Part shown: in pieces, positions 12,010-22,661 of the stretch | How the letters are laid out: each line of letters begins with the position of its first letter | Numbering within the stretch: position 1 is the stretch's first letter | NCBI GenBank assembly: GCA_021441665.1 | Contig: JAGYYN010021877.1 | Span: 1-26,265, forward strand | Length of the DNA stretch: 26,265 nucleotides | Direction: 5' to 3' | Source: Euplotes cf. woodruffi 2 WChen-2021 | Lineage: Eukaryota > Ciliophora > Spirotrichea > Euplotida > Euplotidae | The notes under the pieces: model-generated | What the model was told of the DNA's origin: nothing | Seen by the model: the letters and a program-made list of their open reading frames with translations, nothing else | The model's database searches: none | Made by a program: the position numbers and the translations under genes

Positions 12010-14010
12010 ATGTACGAGAGCTACCGGAAGGCATATTCCAACATGCACGTAAAAGGAAAATCATGCGACTTGAAGATGAGCGACAACATGAGCCATCGTG
12101 TAATTGACCAGAGGCAGACCAACGACTCGACAAAAGAAGTTGGCACATCTGATTTCACGCATATGATATCTTCGATCCACAAAGAGGAGTTCAAAGGTCT
12201 TCGAGGCCAAAATGAAAACTGGATGTATCGCTCATTTGCTGTCGAAAAAAACGATCCAATCTGAGAAAGGGTACGACGCAGTTTTAGGCCGCAAATTTAT
12301 TTACATTACAAAATGAATAATCCAATTAGCCTAGTCTTGTTTTAGTTATACTATGTGTGAAAGTTATTTAGAATATTGTCGAAAAGATTTATAGGGGCAT
12401 TGCGAAACACCAATCAGCACGTTCCAAGATGAACACAACCTTTCAAGCATTAGCAATATCAGTATCACAGGTGACATGACAACCACTGGCAAGAGGAAAA
12501 AGCATAAACGAGAGATATCAGTGACCGACATTATGCCAAAAGCTTACTCATATCCTAATCCAAATGAAACCCAAGATAATATCGAGACTTCTTCTGAAAA
12601 TGAGTTCCTGTGCTTTTGAAAGAAATTTAGGATCAGAATCAGATCGCTTACGTTTTTACAGTATTTCTCAGTCGTCGAGCTCATCCGGCTGAAGCTTGTG
12701 CATTCTCAACTGAATAGCATAATCAACCAGGAGTGAATCGAAGTTGCTATTCAGATCGGAAATCTCACGGACTTAGAAAGGAAGCTGTACTGGAGCAAAT
12801 ATAGCAAGTATACGCTCGAGATGATATACAAGTTGTGTCCTTCAATTATGATCGACTTGATAAAGCGTAGCAACAATGCAACTTTGTTTATCCTTAAAAA
12901 CAGTTTAAAATAACGTACTTTCTTCTGAAATAAAAGATAAAGACGAGTACATAATCAAAGTGATTTCGCAGCTGATGATTCACCAGAACTTGTATAGAAT
13001 CTTCATGAGCAGCACAGTCAACGGCACAAAGCAGTACATCGGCATCGAGATGATGGTATTTGCACTAGAAAATTTGGTCAGCAAGCATTGCGGAGTAGCA
13101 ATTAAAGACACCAACAAGATACTCTACCAATGCTTCAATTCACTTCTGATGAATGTTGGAAGCAGCAAAGATAATATTTTAATTTGTCTGCTCGAATGCT
13201 TTTCTATTGGCAGCTGGAAAAGAATATACAGGTAGGCTTAACTGTCTCTCTTCACAATATTGATTACTTAATAGTATCTTACTGAACCTGATCGCGAGGA
13301 TAATTGAGGAAAGAAACAATTTCAATAGCGAATCGATCCTTCGCTCGATCAGTGAATACTCAAGCCGTTATAATATCTTAAGATTTGGCTTGCCTCAAGA
13401 AGGACCGAATGAAATTCAGTTGTGAGAGCTGGAAATAGAGTCATATGAGAACCAATATCTACTTGCACATGCTATTAAATAAGTGCGAGAAGCTATATCA
13501 AGAACTTAATAACTGTATCAAAAATCAAAATAACTATGAATCATTATCATTCAGAGGTTTTATTTCAAGGTAATTCGTATCAGTAATTTTGAATAGGAGA
13601 TCAAGTGACTTTGGATGTTTAAGCCGAATCGATATAAATCTAATCAACAGCTCTAACTTCCAAAGCGAAGAGGAGAAATACCTCTACCGCGACTTGCTTG
13701 AGATCTACAACCAGCAGAATATCAAAGCAGTCAGAGACGTAGATATCATCAAGCGGAAGATTAAATAAAGTCGATCTTGAGAGCAAACAAAAGTCAATTG
13801 AGCTCAATAGGATCTCCCCCGAGTATGAGTCATACAAAACTGCATACGATGTGAACTCTCAAAAGCTAGAGATCCTGAAAGAAACTAAGACTTTGATTAA
13901 AAAAGATATTTTTATAAAATAAGCAAGAATCGAAGGTATGATTTGAGGTTAAAGTCTTAGATGTTGTCCACAAGGCGAGCGATGAACAAAAGTCAGATTT
14001 TGATGCATAA
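12010..14010 (+). CDS. Unrecognised helical protein with four frameshifts
   Basis: About 600 residues with no family identified. The first 150 residues are polar and basic. From about FCKKFRIRIRSLTFLQ onward the protein is dense in amphipathic helix (ELIRLKLVHSQL, YIIKVISQLMIHQNL, ILICLLECFSIGSW), suggesting a helical-repeat or GAP-like fold. A resemblance to TBC domains (YWSKYSKYTLEMIYK) is too faint to call. The C-terminal 90 residues are Lys/Glu-rich and probably a coiled coil. Introns: 12271-12394 (124 bp), 13232-13274 (43) and 13570-13596 (27). Shifts at 12908, 13477, 13763 and 13917 are all AAA-TAA. The reading then divides exactly into 601 codons, ending at TAA 14008-14010. The last shift adds only about 29 residues, so 13920-13922 could be the true stop. 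Confidence 0.72.
12908..12913 (+). other. +1 frameshift site AAA-TAA
   Basis: After ILKNSLK the frame meets TAA. The +1 frame (NVLSSEIKDKDEYI) is open for about 107 codons to the next intron. Confidence 0.8.
13477..13482 (+). other. +1 frameshift site AAA-TAA
   Basis: After LLAHAIK the frame meets TAA. The +1 frame continues as KCEKLYQELNNC, in helical register, to the 27-bp intron. Confidence 0.78.
13763..13768 (+). other. +1 frameshift site AAA-TAA
   Basis: After IIKRKIK the frame meets TAA. The +1 frame continues with the same Lys/Glu-rich composition (KVDLESKQKSIEL). Confidence 0.78.
13917..13922 (+). other. AAA-TAA, probable +1 frameshift near the C-terminus
   Basis: After KKDIFIK comes TAA. 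The +1 frame gives KQESKVCFEVKVLDVV and ends at TAA 14008. The added 29 residues look coding, but a true stop here cannot be excluded. Confidence 0.55.
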
Positions 14011-14233
14011 GGTCAGACTTGCTGTCTAATCACTTTTTATAAGCTAAAACAAGCTTTTGGTAAAAATAATAGCTAAAATTTATTTGAAAATAAATTCCAT
14101 GTAATTTATATCAGAAAATGATAATGAATGCTTTTTGAAGCTTATCTTTTGCTCTTTGGATCGTTGAATGTTTAAATTGCGATGTAAAATGCAAATATTC
14201 ATTAAGTAATTTTGCGTGTTTATGTAGAACACA

Positions 14234-14681
14234 ATGAAGATACAAAGACAGCGAAATAAGTCAAGAAATAAAAGCGGTGTGAAGATTGGAATTGATAATA
14301 CTGATATTTTCTCTTCACAAACAGCCGAGATTTGCTACGGAAAGGCAAAGGAGAAAGACAAGAAGATCACTAATAATATATGAGAAACCAACAGATCAGT
14401 AATGATGCTTACTCAGGATATTGGAGATTTAGATCAACGCATTACTGCGACTGAACTTAAAATTAACGTATTCATTAAGCCTGACTATGAGCTAGTTAAA
14501 TAAACAATTTGAAGAACTGACGGATAGAATCTTGGAGCTTAATGAATACAGAGCTAAAATGATGTCGCAGATTGATATACTAAACGAACAGTTCAAAATG
14601 GACGTAATTGAAAGTTTCAGCAACTTTGAAGTTGTTGAAAAACTTAAAAACACTATCTATGGAGTTGGAGCAGATCTTTAA
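14234..14681 (+). CDS. Small coiled-coil protein, unrecognised
   Basis: 148 residues. A basic start (MKIQRQRNKSRNKSG) could act as a nuclear or RNA/DNA-binding signal. It is followed by about 110 residues of predicted helix with heptad spacing (ITNNICETNRSVMMLTQDI, then FEELTDRILELNEY). One Cys comes from TGA in NNICET. There are no introns and one +1 shift at 14498. It lies 223 bp after the stop of the upstream gene on the same strand and 65 bp from the convergent ZIP gene. The length suggests a small subunit of a coiled-coil complex, but I do not recognise it. Confidence 0.7.
14498..14503 (+). other. +1 frameshift site AAA-TAA
   Basis: After DYELVK the frame meets TAA. The +1 frame (KQFEELTDRILEL) continues the coiled coil to TAA at 14679-14681. 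Confidence 0.8.
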
Positions 14682-14746
14682 GGCACCTACATTTTAATGA
14701 TTTATTATTATCAACGACAAGTGATTGAAAATGGCTACTTTTTAGT

Positions 14747-16249
14747 TTATCCATCATGAACGAGAAATAGTAAAAACGGAGTGCAACATCCGAGTACCAT
14801 GATCAATGCCTGTAGGTTCTTTCCAATATAGGAGTTATTTTTGACTCCATGTTCAGACACCTGTTTGCAATTCGTCACAACCTATACATAGAATTACAAT
14901 TGACTGTGCTATCGAAGGACTCAACATTTTAAACACATAAATATTTAAGCGTTTGATGTTTACTTCTGGTAAGATATGCAGCAGTGCTACATATATAAAA
15001 GACCCTGCGGATATCAGTAGGAAAATCCCGACGATCGTCATGTTGTCTGCACTCCACAGCTTATTGCCAGCTAAGTAAAGACTGTAATACACAATCACCG
15101 AAGACAGTGGTGGGGCTGATGTGTAAGCCTATAACATAACATTGATCACTTACTAGCAAGTACTGCACTATCTTTTTGCGAGGGATATTAAGAGACATCA
15201 TAAATGAGCAAAATCCTATTGCTGATGGAATTTTATGCATTATAATAGCAAAAAATATCACAAGCTGGAAAATATTTTCATTCTTCGCGTTTTCTGCGTA
15301 CAATACTCATCCGAAAGATACTCCGTCTGCGACTGAATGCACAACAAGACCGATTAGCGTAACAAATGCTGTTTTGAGATTTGATTGGGCCTTATCTCTA
15401 TAAAAACATAATTTAACACAACTCAACATAAAAGCAGATCATAATATATGTATTTTATACATTTCACTAATCTTGAGTTTTTCAAATGACTTATCGATGT
15501 CATGTTCTTTCTCTCCATCTGCATGTTTGTGTTTGCTTCTTTTGACTAATGAAGATCCTTCAGAGTTGTTTAGAATGATCTCGTCGTCATCACTATCAAA
15601 GCGTCTATAGCCAGTGATTAAAACTCCCATTTCAGCTTCATTTTCTGCCTGTTGACTGCTATATAATTGCAATCGTTAAGGGCTGGATCAGAGCTTAAAC
15701 ATGCAGGATGAAGGGGATTAAAATCCGATTCGCTCAGTTAATTAAATAAACCACGAATTGGATACTTACTGCGACTCGTGTGTATGCTCGTCAGCAAACA
15801 AGTGGTTGATCAAGTACATTATTAAGAACCCAGCCATGATCGAGACTCCCATGATATTGCAGAACTTCTCGGTTTGATCCAAATGCATTTCAGCTGAATC
15901 TAAAGCTTATAATTATATTTTTACTGTCTTGTAGCTTATTTTTCGCAGCTGGAGTTGCGAGCGATTGGTACAGTGTCGCCGCAGCTTCAGGAATGATTAT
16001 CTATATTTAGTTAAGCGCTCAATACGGTAATTTAACAGCTTTTTTTCAGCTGGATTTAGATAAAATCGTAAAGTTTTGAGTTATTATTGAATGTAATAGG
16101 ATTACAATAAATGCAACTCCAACGAGGAGACCTGCCCCGTAAAGCGATATTATATTGATGGTGCGCTTTGATTCTCAAATGAACAGTGGAAGCACTCCGA
16201 TCCCAGAGCACACCACTAACATTCCAAGTCAGTATATTAGAATTGCCAT
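14747..16249 (-). CDS. ZIP-family zinc transporter, ZIP9 (SLC39A9)-like
   Basis: 363 residues with eight predicted membrane helices at about 1-23, 35-60, 85-108, 188-212, 225-250, 258-282, 294-318 and 341-362. ZIP transporters move zinc into the cytosol; ZIP9 relatives sit in Golgi or plasma membrane. ZIP9-type signatures: GAGLLVGVAF then IIPEA in helix 2; VVHSVADGVSFG in helix 4 (ZIP9 has VVHAAADGVALG); IIMHKIPSAIGFCSF in helix 5; SAGSFIYVALLHILPEV in helix 7; LGCCTPFLLFLVH at the end. The loop after helix 3 has an EHTHESH metal-binding stretch. Introns: 16001-16105 (105 bp), 15900-15924 (25), 15659-15769 (111), 15398-15460 (63), 15129-15153 (25) and 14882-14963 (82). The 63-bp intron is also open in frame, so it could be retained. 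No frameshift is needed. Confidence 0.93.
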
Positions 16250-16445
16250 TTTTTATTGTTCAATATTTTATAATTATTTAGTGATTTCGAGTGCTATTTT
16301 ATTATTTGGATGATTTCTGATAATGGTGAATATTAAAAATTATTAAACAACCAGAACTGAATAAAGCAAGGAAAAGTAGACCTCATGTGCGTATTGAATA
16401 ATATCTTTGGTTATTAACGATTATTTATTGATTTCCACATTTCTA
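16250..16445. promoter_or_regulatory. 196-bp intergenic region with two TATTGAA motifs
   Basis: AT-rich gap between the upstream side of the ZIP gene and the 3' end of the next minus-strand gene. TATTGAA occurs on the minus strand at 16265-16259, ten bases before the ZIP start codon, and on the plus strand at 16392-16401 as TATTGAATAA. No coding sequence is seen. Confidence 0.4.
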
Positions 16446-19084
16446 CTATAGCATTACTGGTCTTAAGAGCTTGCTGTGTTTCTTTGTACCAAGCTGCTTT
16501 GATTTACTATTTGACGCTAGAGAACTTTTTGCTTTTTCCTGGGATGAAAATATTAATTTCTCACTGCTGTACTCTGGTCTTGCAACCTTATTTCTGCTTA
16601 ATCAATGCTCCTAAATTCTTAGAGCAATCATTATCAAGTTTTGTTTGTCGACTTAGTTTCGTTCAGTCAAGCTTATTCTTGAACAATGAAGAATGCTCTT
16701 TTGGTTTTATAATTAAAGGCTTTAAACTATCAGTATTGCTGTTTTTCCTGTTTAATCCTCATAAATTGAATTCTAGTGAATTGTCTTCTATATAGAAGTA
16801 ATTAGATTTACTAAGTTTTTATGTCTATCCGCTTCTTTCACAGCTATTTAACGACTAGTTTAACCATGACTAATTATCAAATTCAACTAAATATTTTTTA
16901 AATCTAATTAAAACCTAAAACATTACGAGTAATAAAATCATTATTTTCCTGAGAAGACAAGAAAACTTCGACTTTTTGGACAGAATCATTTTTATTTGCA
17001 AACTTCTTATTCAAATGAGAATATCTGCTGATGGGCCGAATATCTTTGCCAATACTTTTCTTTCTGTTCTCGACTTTTGTGTCTTCGAGCATCTTCTGCA
17101 CATTTTTGCATTTCTCAATGAGATCTTTGCTCGCTTGGCTCTCCTGTCATTCTTCACTGTTGATGTTGATGTTATTTGTAGTTGGCTTGCCTATACGACA
17201 AAATGTAAACCGAGCTTTTAGTAAGCATTGTTACCCGTACTTCTGGCGGAACAAATCTCAGTCTTTGCTTTCGTCCAAAGAGTTGAGAAACCTCATCTTT
17301 CGCTTTTCATATGACCGGTAGTCGGAGTTCGACGAGTCGATGGATCCGAGGATTGCTTCCCTGACCTTTTGCACATCAATATTGTTTTTGATCGAGTTCG
17401 GAACCCTGGAGTTGTTATGGACTTTACTTGCGATTATAAATGACGACTCGAAGGCGCCTCACTTCTCCTCGATGTTTTGGTTCGCATCTGCAGTTTCGCT
17501 TTTGTTTTTCAAAATATCAACTTTGTACCGATTCGATATTTTGATGTTGCTGTACGGCGCATTCGAGATGTTGATCTCAGTCTGCTTCACCTGAGACTGG
17601 TTTATTTGTCCGAACGAAGACATCGAGTTCGACGATTTGCATTTATTCAACAGCATTTCGTTATTTGAACTCGCTGTATTGCTTCTTTCCCTCGCCAGCG
17701 GAGAGTAAAACGTATTGTTGTTCATTTGATTTCAGAGGTCAATCAGCATATTTCGGTCGTTTAACTTTAACGAAGAAATCGAACTATTATTGACCCGCTG
17801 TTCGGTAATTTTAGTCTGACTATCCAAATCATATCGGAATTCGGTTTTGTTTTTGTTCTGCGAACTGGATATATTCGCGATACTTGGTTTTTCGATACTC
17901 TTCGGGACTCATGCACCATTTGGTGAAGCAGTCAGATCGTTGCTGTTATTTTGCTTCAACTGCCTTGCACTGTTAAGACCTCAGCTTTTAGTCGAGAGAC
18001 TTAACTCGTTTAGCGAAACTGTTTTAATTGCGTTTGACTTAGTATTAAAATTGCTTTTGCTTTTCTTGTCAACAAGCTTATTGGAAATAATGTAGGTTGC
18101 CTTCGATAAGCTTATAGTTTTGCCAAGTGAAGTTTGAGAATCTATATCAAAGTTCATTAAAAACTTAACGCTTTGCTTACTTAGGTTAATGATCGACTTC
18201 TGCATCTCAGACATCGATCTTTTGCAGTACTGGGCGCTTTTATTTATCGAGTTGTTTTCATCTTTGAGAAGATCCTCTCCAGGGTAGTGCTCATCGATCT
18301 CGTCGTCTTCATCTAGGTTTAAGTTATGTTGGTAGGATGTCGATGCATTCGTCGGTAGCCCACCATTGAAATTTAGCGTTGCTTCATTTCTTCTTTCTTT
18401 AATCAGTGCAAAGCTAATCTTGTTGTTTGATCGATCTGTTGATACTATCCTTGCATCGCTTTTTGCTTTGCGCGATAATGTCTTGTTTAAGTTATTCGCA
18501 TTTTGCAGTACTTCTTCTCTGTTCGATCTTTGACTCATTATGGGGTTGAATGCAAGATTTGGATTATTTTGAGTACTTTCAGGTAAGTTTTTTATTTGGT
18601 TGTAGGAGATTTGCACAACAGGCGTTATTATGCCTTGAATCGAATTCTTTAAAACAATAGATGAAAATCAAACTTCATCCGGTTTATTTGCCTTCGAAGA
18701 TTTAACTCTACAATTTTTATATTCATTCTTTATCTCTTCTAAAATCTCCGCATTATCGAGTTGCTTTTGCTTAAAACTTCGTTGGTTGTGATTAAAAACA
18801 GGTGAGCCTTCTTTTTCACTAATATTGTTGTTATTTCTGTTATCCGATGTGAATGCTAATTTCTTGGATCTGATCATACTTTGACTCATCTTCTTTTTAT
18901 TTCTAATCTCGTGCAGGTCTCTGAGCTTGAGTCTAAACACACTGTTGATGCGATTCCTGCAATTTATACTGTCGTGGAGCCCAGACTGAGCACTGATCGT
19001 TGTGAACTTCTCCAACGACCTGTCGGTTTGCTTTCGATCTGCTCTTCGCTTTTGCAAATTGCAATTGTCAGGGATCAAAGACAT
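16446..19084 (-). CDS. Basic Asn/Ser-rich protein, unrecognised
   Basis: About 817 residues, with Ser, Asn and Lys dominant and little predicted fold. No domain is recognised. Short acidic (LDEDDEIDEHYPGED) and basic patches alternate, and several RS/KS pairs could be phosphorylation sites. Introns: 17191-17234 (44 bp) and 16788-16926 (139 bp). Shifts are at 17177-17172 and 16593-16588, both AAA-TAA. The second intron is inferred because the downstream frame (EFNLCGLNRKNSN...) has no start codon of its own. The GTAATG donor joins it in frame, avoiding a stop at 16904. With both introns the coding length is exactly 818 codons, ending TAG at 16446. If that intron is wrong the protein would end at 16904 after about 711 residues. 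A short upstream frame abuts the start codon. Function is unknown. Confidence 0.7.
16588..16593 (-). other. +1 frameshift site AAA-TAA
   Basis: In the last exon ALIKQK meets TAA. The +1 frame (KVARPEYSSEKLIF) keeps the basic, Ser-rich composition to TAG at 16446. Confidence 0.65.
17172..17177 (-). other. +1 frameshift site AAA-TAA
   Basis: Just after the 44-bp intron, GQANYK meets TAA. The +1 frame (NININSEECQESQASKD) is open for more than 80 codons. Confidence 0.75.
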
Positions 19085-19123
19085 TTATTTATCGAAATTA
19101 ATTATATTTTGGTTGTCCATCAT
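19085..19123 (-). other. Upstream short frame ending at the main start codon
   Basis: Twelve codons (MMDNQNIINFDK) end with AAA-TAA, and the next three bases are the ATG of the main reading frame in the same phase. A +1 shift here would leave the main frame and stop after about 33 codons, so this is not an N-terminal extension by the usual rule. It may be a regulatory upstream frame, or leader sequence that is never translated. Confidence 0.35.
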
Positions 19124-19382
19124 TGGTTTAATGAACTTTGAAGAGGCTAATTATTTTTGTATAAAACTGCAAGAAATCAGTAATAAGTAAAATTATATAG
19201 CAGAAGCAGTTTTATTTAAATTTTGGATTGAAGACATGAAAAACTAACCCAAATAACTTTTGATGTTTTTTTTTTTATATTTTCAACGTAAGCTATGCAC
19301 AGCCAATAGTAATTCAACAATGCAGCGTGTGCTGTTATTTAGTAGAGTCAGTGCTAAAGTTGCCAAATACTAAAAGCTTGAA
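19085..19382. other. 298-bp intergenic region, little content
   Basis: Gap between two minus-strand genes. It holds the short upstream frame, a homopolymer T run near 19266 and a TATAGCAG string at 19196 resembling Euplotes IES ends, but no partner repeat that I could identify. No other gene is seen. Confidence 0.35.
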
Positions 19383-20139
19383 TTAAGAAGTTAACAGGTC
19401 ACAAATTCTGTATCTTGTCATCGGACTGTAAACTCTAGGTCTGTTAATTGCAACTGGACGAGCCTCTTTGAAGTAGTCTTTTTGGGTATCTTGTACAACC
19501 ACCGGGTTCACATGGTATTCTAATAATTACTTGTCAAAGCTTACTCGTGGTGTAGTCAAATACTGGTACGTTATTTTTCCTTCTGAAAATCCTGTTCATT
19601 GATTCTATGCAACTGTGAGTAAATATTGAAATAATGGTCTTACCTTTAAGTCCAACCGCCTTGGTTTGCTTTTTAAACCCGAGGGTTGTAAAAGTAGACC
19701 TATGGCTATCTGGATTCAAGTTTCCGGTTGACTTTACTTTCGATACTGCTGCTTTAAAGCTTGTTTGGCTATTCGTTGGATGATTTGAAAAGTGGTAGTT
19801 TGTCTTCACATAGCTCTCTGGACATGTAACCACAGGCTTTCACTCTTCAAACACCTTCATGTAGTTTGCTGTCAGTGCCCTCGATGTATTAATCTGATAC
19901 GTTGTCTTCATTTGGTCTTTTGGCTTGATTATATCCCTCATTACGTTATTTATTTGTGACTGAGTTCGAAATGCACTCGCACCAGAATTCCTCGATTGAC
20001 TGATTTTATTAGGCGGAGGGTTGTGAATGTACGGGTTCGAGTAAAATGGATTATTTACATTTCGGTTTCTTTCTTTATACCCAGTCCACTTGAAGCTGCT
20101 GCCATGCTCAGCTGAAAAAATCACAGTCTTTAACTCCAT
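19383..20139 (-). CDS. Small basic protein, possible microtubule-associated
   Basis: 230 residues, basic, rich in Asn, Thr, Pro and Tyr, with no recognised domain. Tyr/Pro-rich segments (NNPFYSNPYIHNPPPN, INRPRVYSPMTRYR) recall the small filamentous proteins that line ciliary microtubules, but this is composition only, not homology. Cys from TGA occurs in VFEECKPVV. Introns: 19605-19643 (39 bp) and 19520-19544 (25 bp). The 25-bp intron is required, since it leads into the clearly coding tail (NPVVVQDTQKDYFKEARP). The 39-bp one has no in-frame stop and could be retained as 13 residues. There is no frameshift site. The stop is TAA at 19385-19383. It is divergent from the carboxypeptidase gene, 167 bp away. 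Confidence 0.72.
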
Positions 20140-20306
20140 TTTATTTTTACTCCAATTAGCTTAAGAAATTAAAGTCGTCTTCGCTGCTATTAGATTTTGA
20201 TTGCAAGTAGACTAATTCATAATTGGCGAGTCGCTGAACTCAAAGGCATTTGTGGAAGATTAAGTTGATACTTCGGCAATCGAAATAAGTGTAAATATAA
20301 TTTAAA
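20140..20306. promoter_or_regulatory. 167-bp divergent intergenic region
   Basis: Holds the upstream regions of two divergent genes. It is AT-rich with a TTTAAAATGG start context for the carboxypeptidase. No TATTGAA copy and no coding potential are seen. Confidence 0.4.
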
Positions 20307-22490
20307 ATGGACAATATGTATTCAAAATCGTCAGTGTCTCCAGCCAGCGGGTTTTCATTCCCCTCCACAGATGCTGACAGCAATCCTTTACTCAGTGAAG
20401 GAACTCTTAGTAAGCTAGCAACCAAGGACGGATCTGAGGTGACAGCCAAGGAAATATTCGGTGGAGGAGAACTCGTCTGAGGAAAAGAAGGACTTCCTCT
20501 CGGCTATGACTTTGAAATCGATGACCAGTTTTTGCCGAAAACTGGAATTCAGAGTCGATTCTTAAAGTATCGCCCTATATTCAGAGGAAGCTATGCAGAG
20601 TACGAATGCCTCAGTACTCCCCTCAGCCAAGAACATATTGAAATTTTGAAGAAGAGGGCTGAAGAAAGAACAAGTGTTTTTGAACGTGTTGTATATGATA
20701 GCATAGAGAACTCCCCTTATTACAACTGACAAAATGACTATGAAGAACGGTATTTCGATGAAAGCAAATATATCAACCCTGTTGTTACAGAGCAAGATCG
20801 AAAGCCAGGAGCTTACGCTCCTGAAGGCTACTTTAAATATCGAGACTCTTCAACCACATTTGGGGTGATGAGGTATTACACTCAATTAAAGACCTACTAT
20901 AAACTTAAGAACGAATTCGATGAAACATTGATTTTTGAATCTCGATTTGAAAGTGGTAATCTTAAGCGAGTCGTGCAGACAGGTGACTACGAGTATGATC
21001 TTTACTTAAATCCTGATTATCAAACAGGAACGTTCACTCAGTGGTACTACTTCAGGATTCAAAATACGAGGAAAAATAAAAAGTACACCTTCAATATTAA
21101 AAACTATCAAAAGTCTGACTCATTGTACAACCAAGGAATGCTTCCGTTAATTTATTCTCGAAAGGACTATGAAAAAAGCAAAAAGGGCTGGCAAAGGATA
21201 GGTGACAATATTTTATACTATCAAGACCCAGGGAGGAAGAAAGGTTCAACACTCAACTACGTGTTGACGTTCAACGTTAACTTTAAATACGACAACGACG
21301 AAGTCTATATGTCGCATTGCTATCCTTATACCTATAGCGATCTCAAGTCGTTTATCAACAGAAAGTGAAACGCAAGAGACCGCGTCAGGAAGACCTCAAT
21401 GTGCAAAACTCTCGCTGGAAATGACTGAGACATGATCATCATCACAAACTTCACCTCTGAAGACGAAGAGATTGCAGAGAGACCAGCAGTCATCCTCAGT
21501 GCAAGAGTTCATCCTGGTGAAAGCAACTCCTCCATTATTATGGAAGGAATCCTCGAGTTTTTAGTTTCAGATAAGCCTGGAGCCTGAAGACTCAGGAACT
21601 TATTCGTATTCAAAATAATACCGATGCTGAACCCAGACGGCGTTATCATTGGTAATTATAGGTGATCTTTAGCTGGGGTTGATCTAAACCGACAGTGGAG
21701 CAATCCAAATCCAAAGCTGCACCCTGAAATTCATGCTTCGATGACAATGATCAAAAAGACCTTGGAGAGCCGTGCAATATTTTTATTTTGAGACATCCAC
21801 GGCCACTCGAGGAATAAAAATTTATTCATGTATGGTTGAAATGTCTTTACAGGCACTAAAAGACTCAAAGAAAGGGTTTTCCCATTCATGTTCGCCCAGA
21901 AGGAAGAAAACTTCAGCTATGAAGATTGCTGCTTTAATATTCAAAAAACAAAAGAAACCACAGCTCGAGTTGTCATTAGCAGGATTGACATTCAGTATAG
22001 TTATACCCTCGAATGCTCATTTTGAGGTCCAACTAGAGGAAAGTACGAAAACTGCCATTTTAATCCTCCAATTTTTAAAAACATGGGGAAAGAATTTTGA
22101 TTGAATCTGCTACAATTTTATGAAAACACCCAACTTTTTAAGGACTGATACTCGATCATCCTCGATAACTTTGAAACTGAGCAAGCCAACGCTCTCGATA
22201 ACAAAACTGACGAAGAAAGAAATGCAAGTAGTAAGGCAGGAAAACTAAAAGCCATTAAAGATACAATGAACTTTGTATCTGCATCAGATAACTTAGTTTC
22301 GAATTGAATTAACAACTCGAGCAAGAAAAAGAAAATTAAGAGCAAAAGCTTCAAGAAGGCGACTCTGGTAACAGAAAAGAAAAGATCACATTCTGAAGAA
22401 CCAAAGCAACTTAAGCCAACTAAACAAAAACAAAAACCATCGACTACAAAGGATACTGCAAAAGTTACGAAGACCAAGAAAAAGAAATAA
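20307..22490 (+). CDS. Cytosolic carboxypeptidase, AGBL2/3 (CCP2/3) type, M14 family
   Basis: 727 residues in a single exon without frameshift. Such enzymes trim C-terminal residues or glutamate side chains from tubulin in cilia and cytoskeleton. The N-terminal beta domain matches the family ([47 protein letters not shown]). The catalytic domain has ARVHPGES (zinc ligands His402 and Glu405), [22 protein letters not shown] (zinc His498), FMYG and YTLE (likely catalytic Glu569). About a dozen TGA codons are read as Cys. Those after GNYR, before DIHGH, after MYG, after SF and after EF coincide with cysteines of animal homologues. A 130-residue Lys-rich tail follows the enzyme domain, perhaps for nuclear import or binding acidic tubulin tails. 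It ends AAA-TAA at 22485-22490, the same hexamer used elsewhere for shifting. Confidence 0.95.
22485..22490 (+). other. AAA-TAA used as true terminator
   Basis: The end of the Lys-rich tail. The +1 frame would stay open about 41 codons but reads hydrophobic, AT-driven residues. It also runs through an AATAAA and a TATTGAA motif, so termination is more likely here. Confidence 0.65.
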
Positions 22491-22515
22491 TTTTTTATTC
22501 AATCTCCATTTTAGC

Positions 22516-22521
22516 AATAAA
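22516..22521 (+). promoter_or_regulatory. Possible polyadenylation signal AATAAA
   Basis: An AATAAA hexamer lies 26 bases after the carboxypeptidase stop. In DNA this AT-rich it could be chance. If used, it would place the stop codon close to the poly(A) tail, as expected for a true Euplotes terminator. Confidence 0.3.
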
Positions 22522-22661
22522 ACAGGATTTTTGGGTAACTATTTATTGAATGTTATTTTTTTTAACTGTCGTGTATTATCGAAATTATTTGTTCTTCGCT
22601 TATTTAACTAACTTAAATTATTACAAAAATCAAAGCATGCAGATTTATAGTTAAACTTTAA

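Noticed and set aside
13570-13596. The TAA in this 27-bp intron as a gene end or frameshift site
   Set aside because: It lies in a GTAATT...ATAG intron that joins SRG-type codons in frame and leads to a long coding exon; the codon before it is not AAA.
14835-14840. AAA-TAA in the ZIP transporter as another frameshift site
   Set aside because: A good 82-bp GTA...TAG intron (14882-14963) puts this stretch in a frame that reads AAA-AAT-AAC, without a stop and with a better match to the ZIP9 C-terminus. No shift is needed.
16484-16795. Plus-strand open frame of about 103 codons
   Set aside because: It begins at TTG, is hydrophobic by composition and is antisense to the last exon of the minus-strand gene, whose frame joins by intron and a standard shift.
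19196-19203. TATAGCAG as the end of an internal eliminated sequence (also TATGGCAT at 84, CTGCTATA at 15656)
   Set aside because: Each fits the loose E. crassus end consensus, but none has an opposite-oriented partner at a sensible distance that would restore a better sequence on removal.
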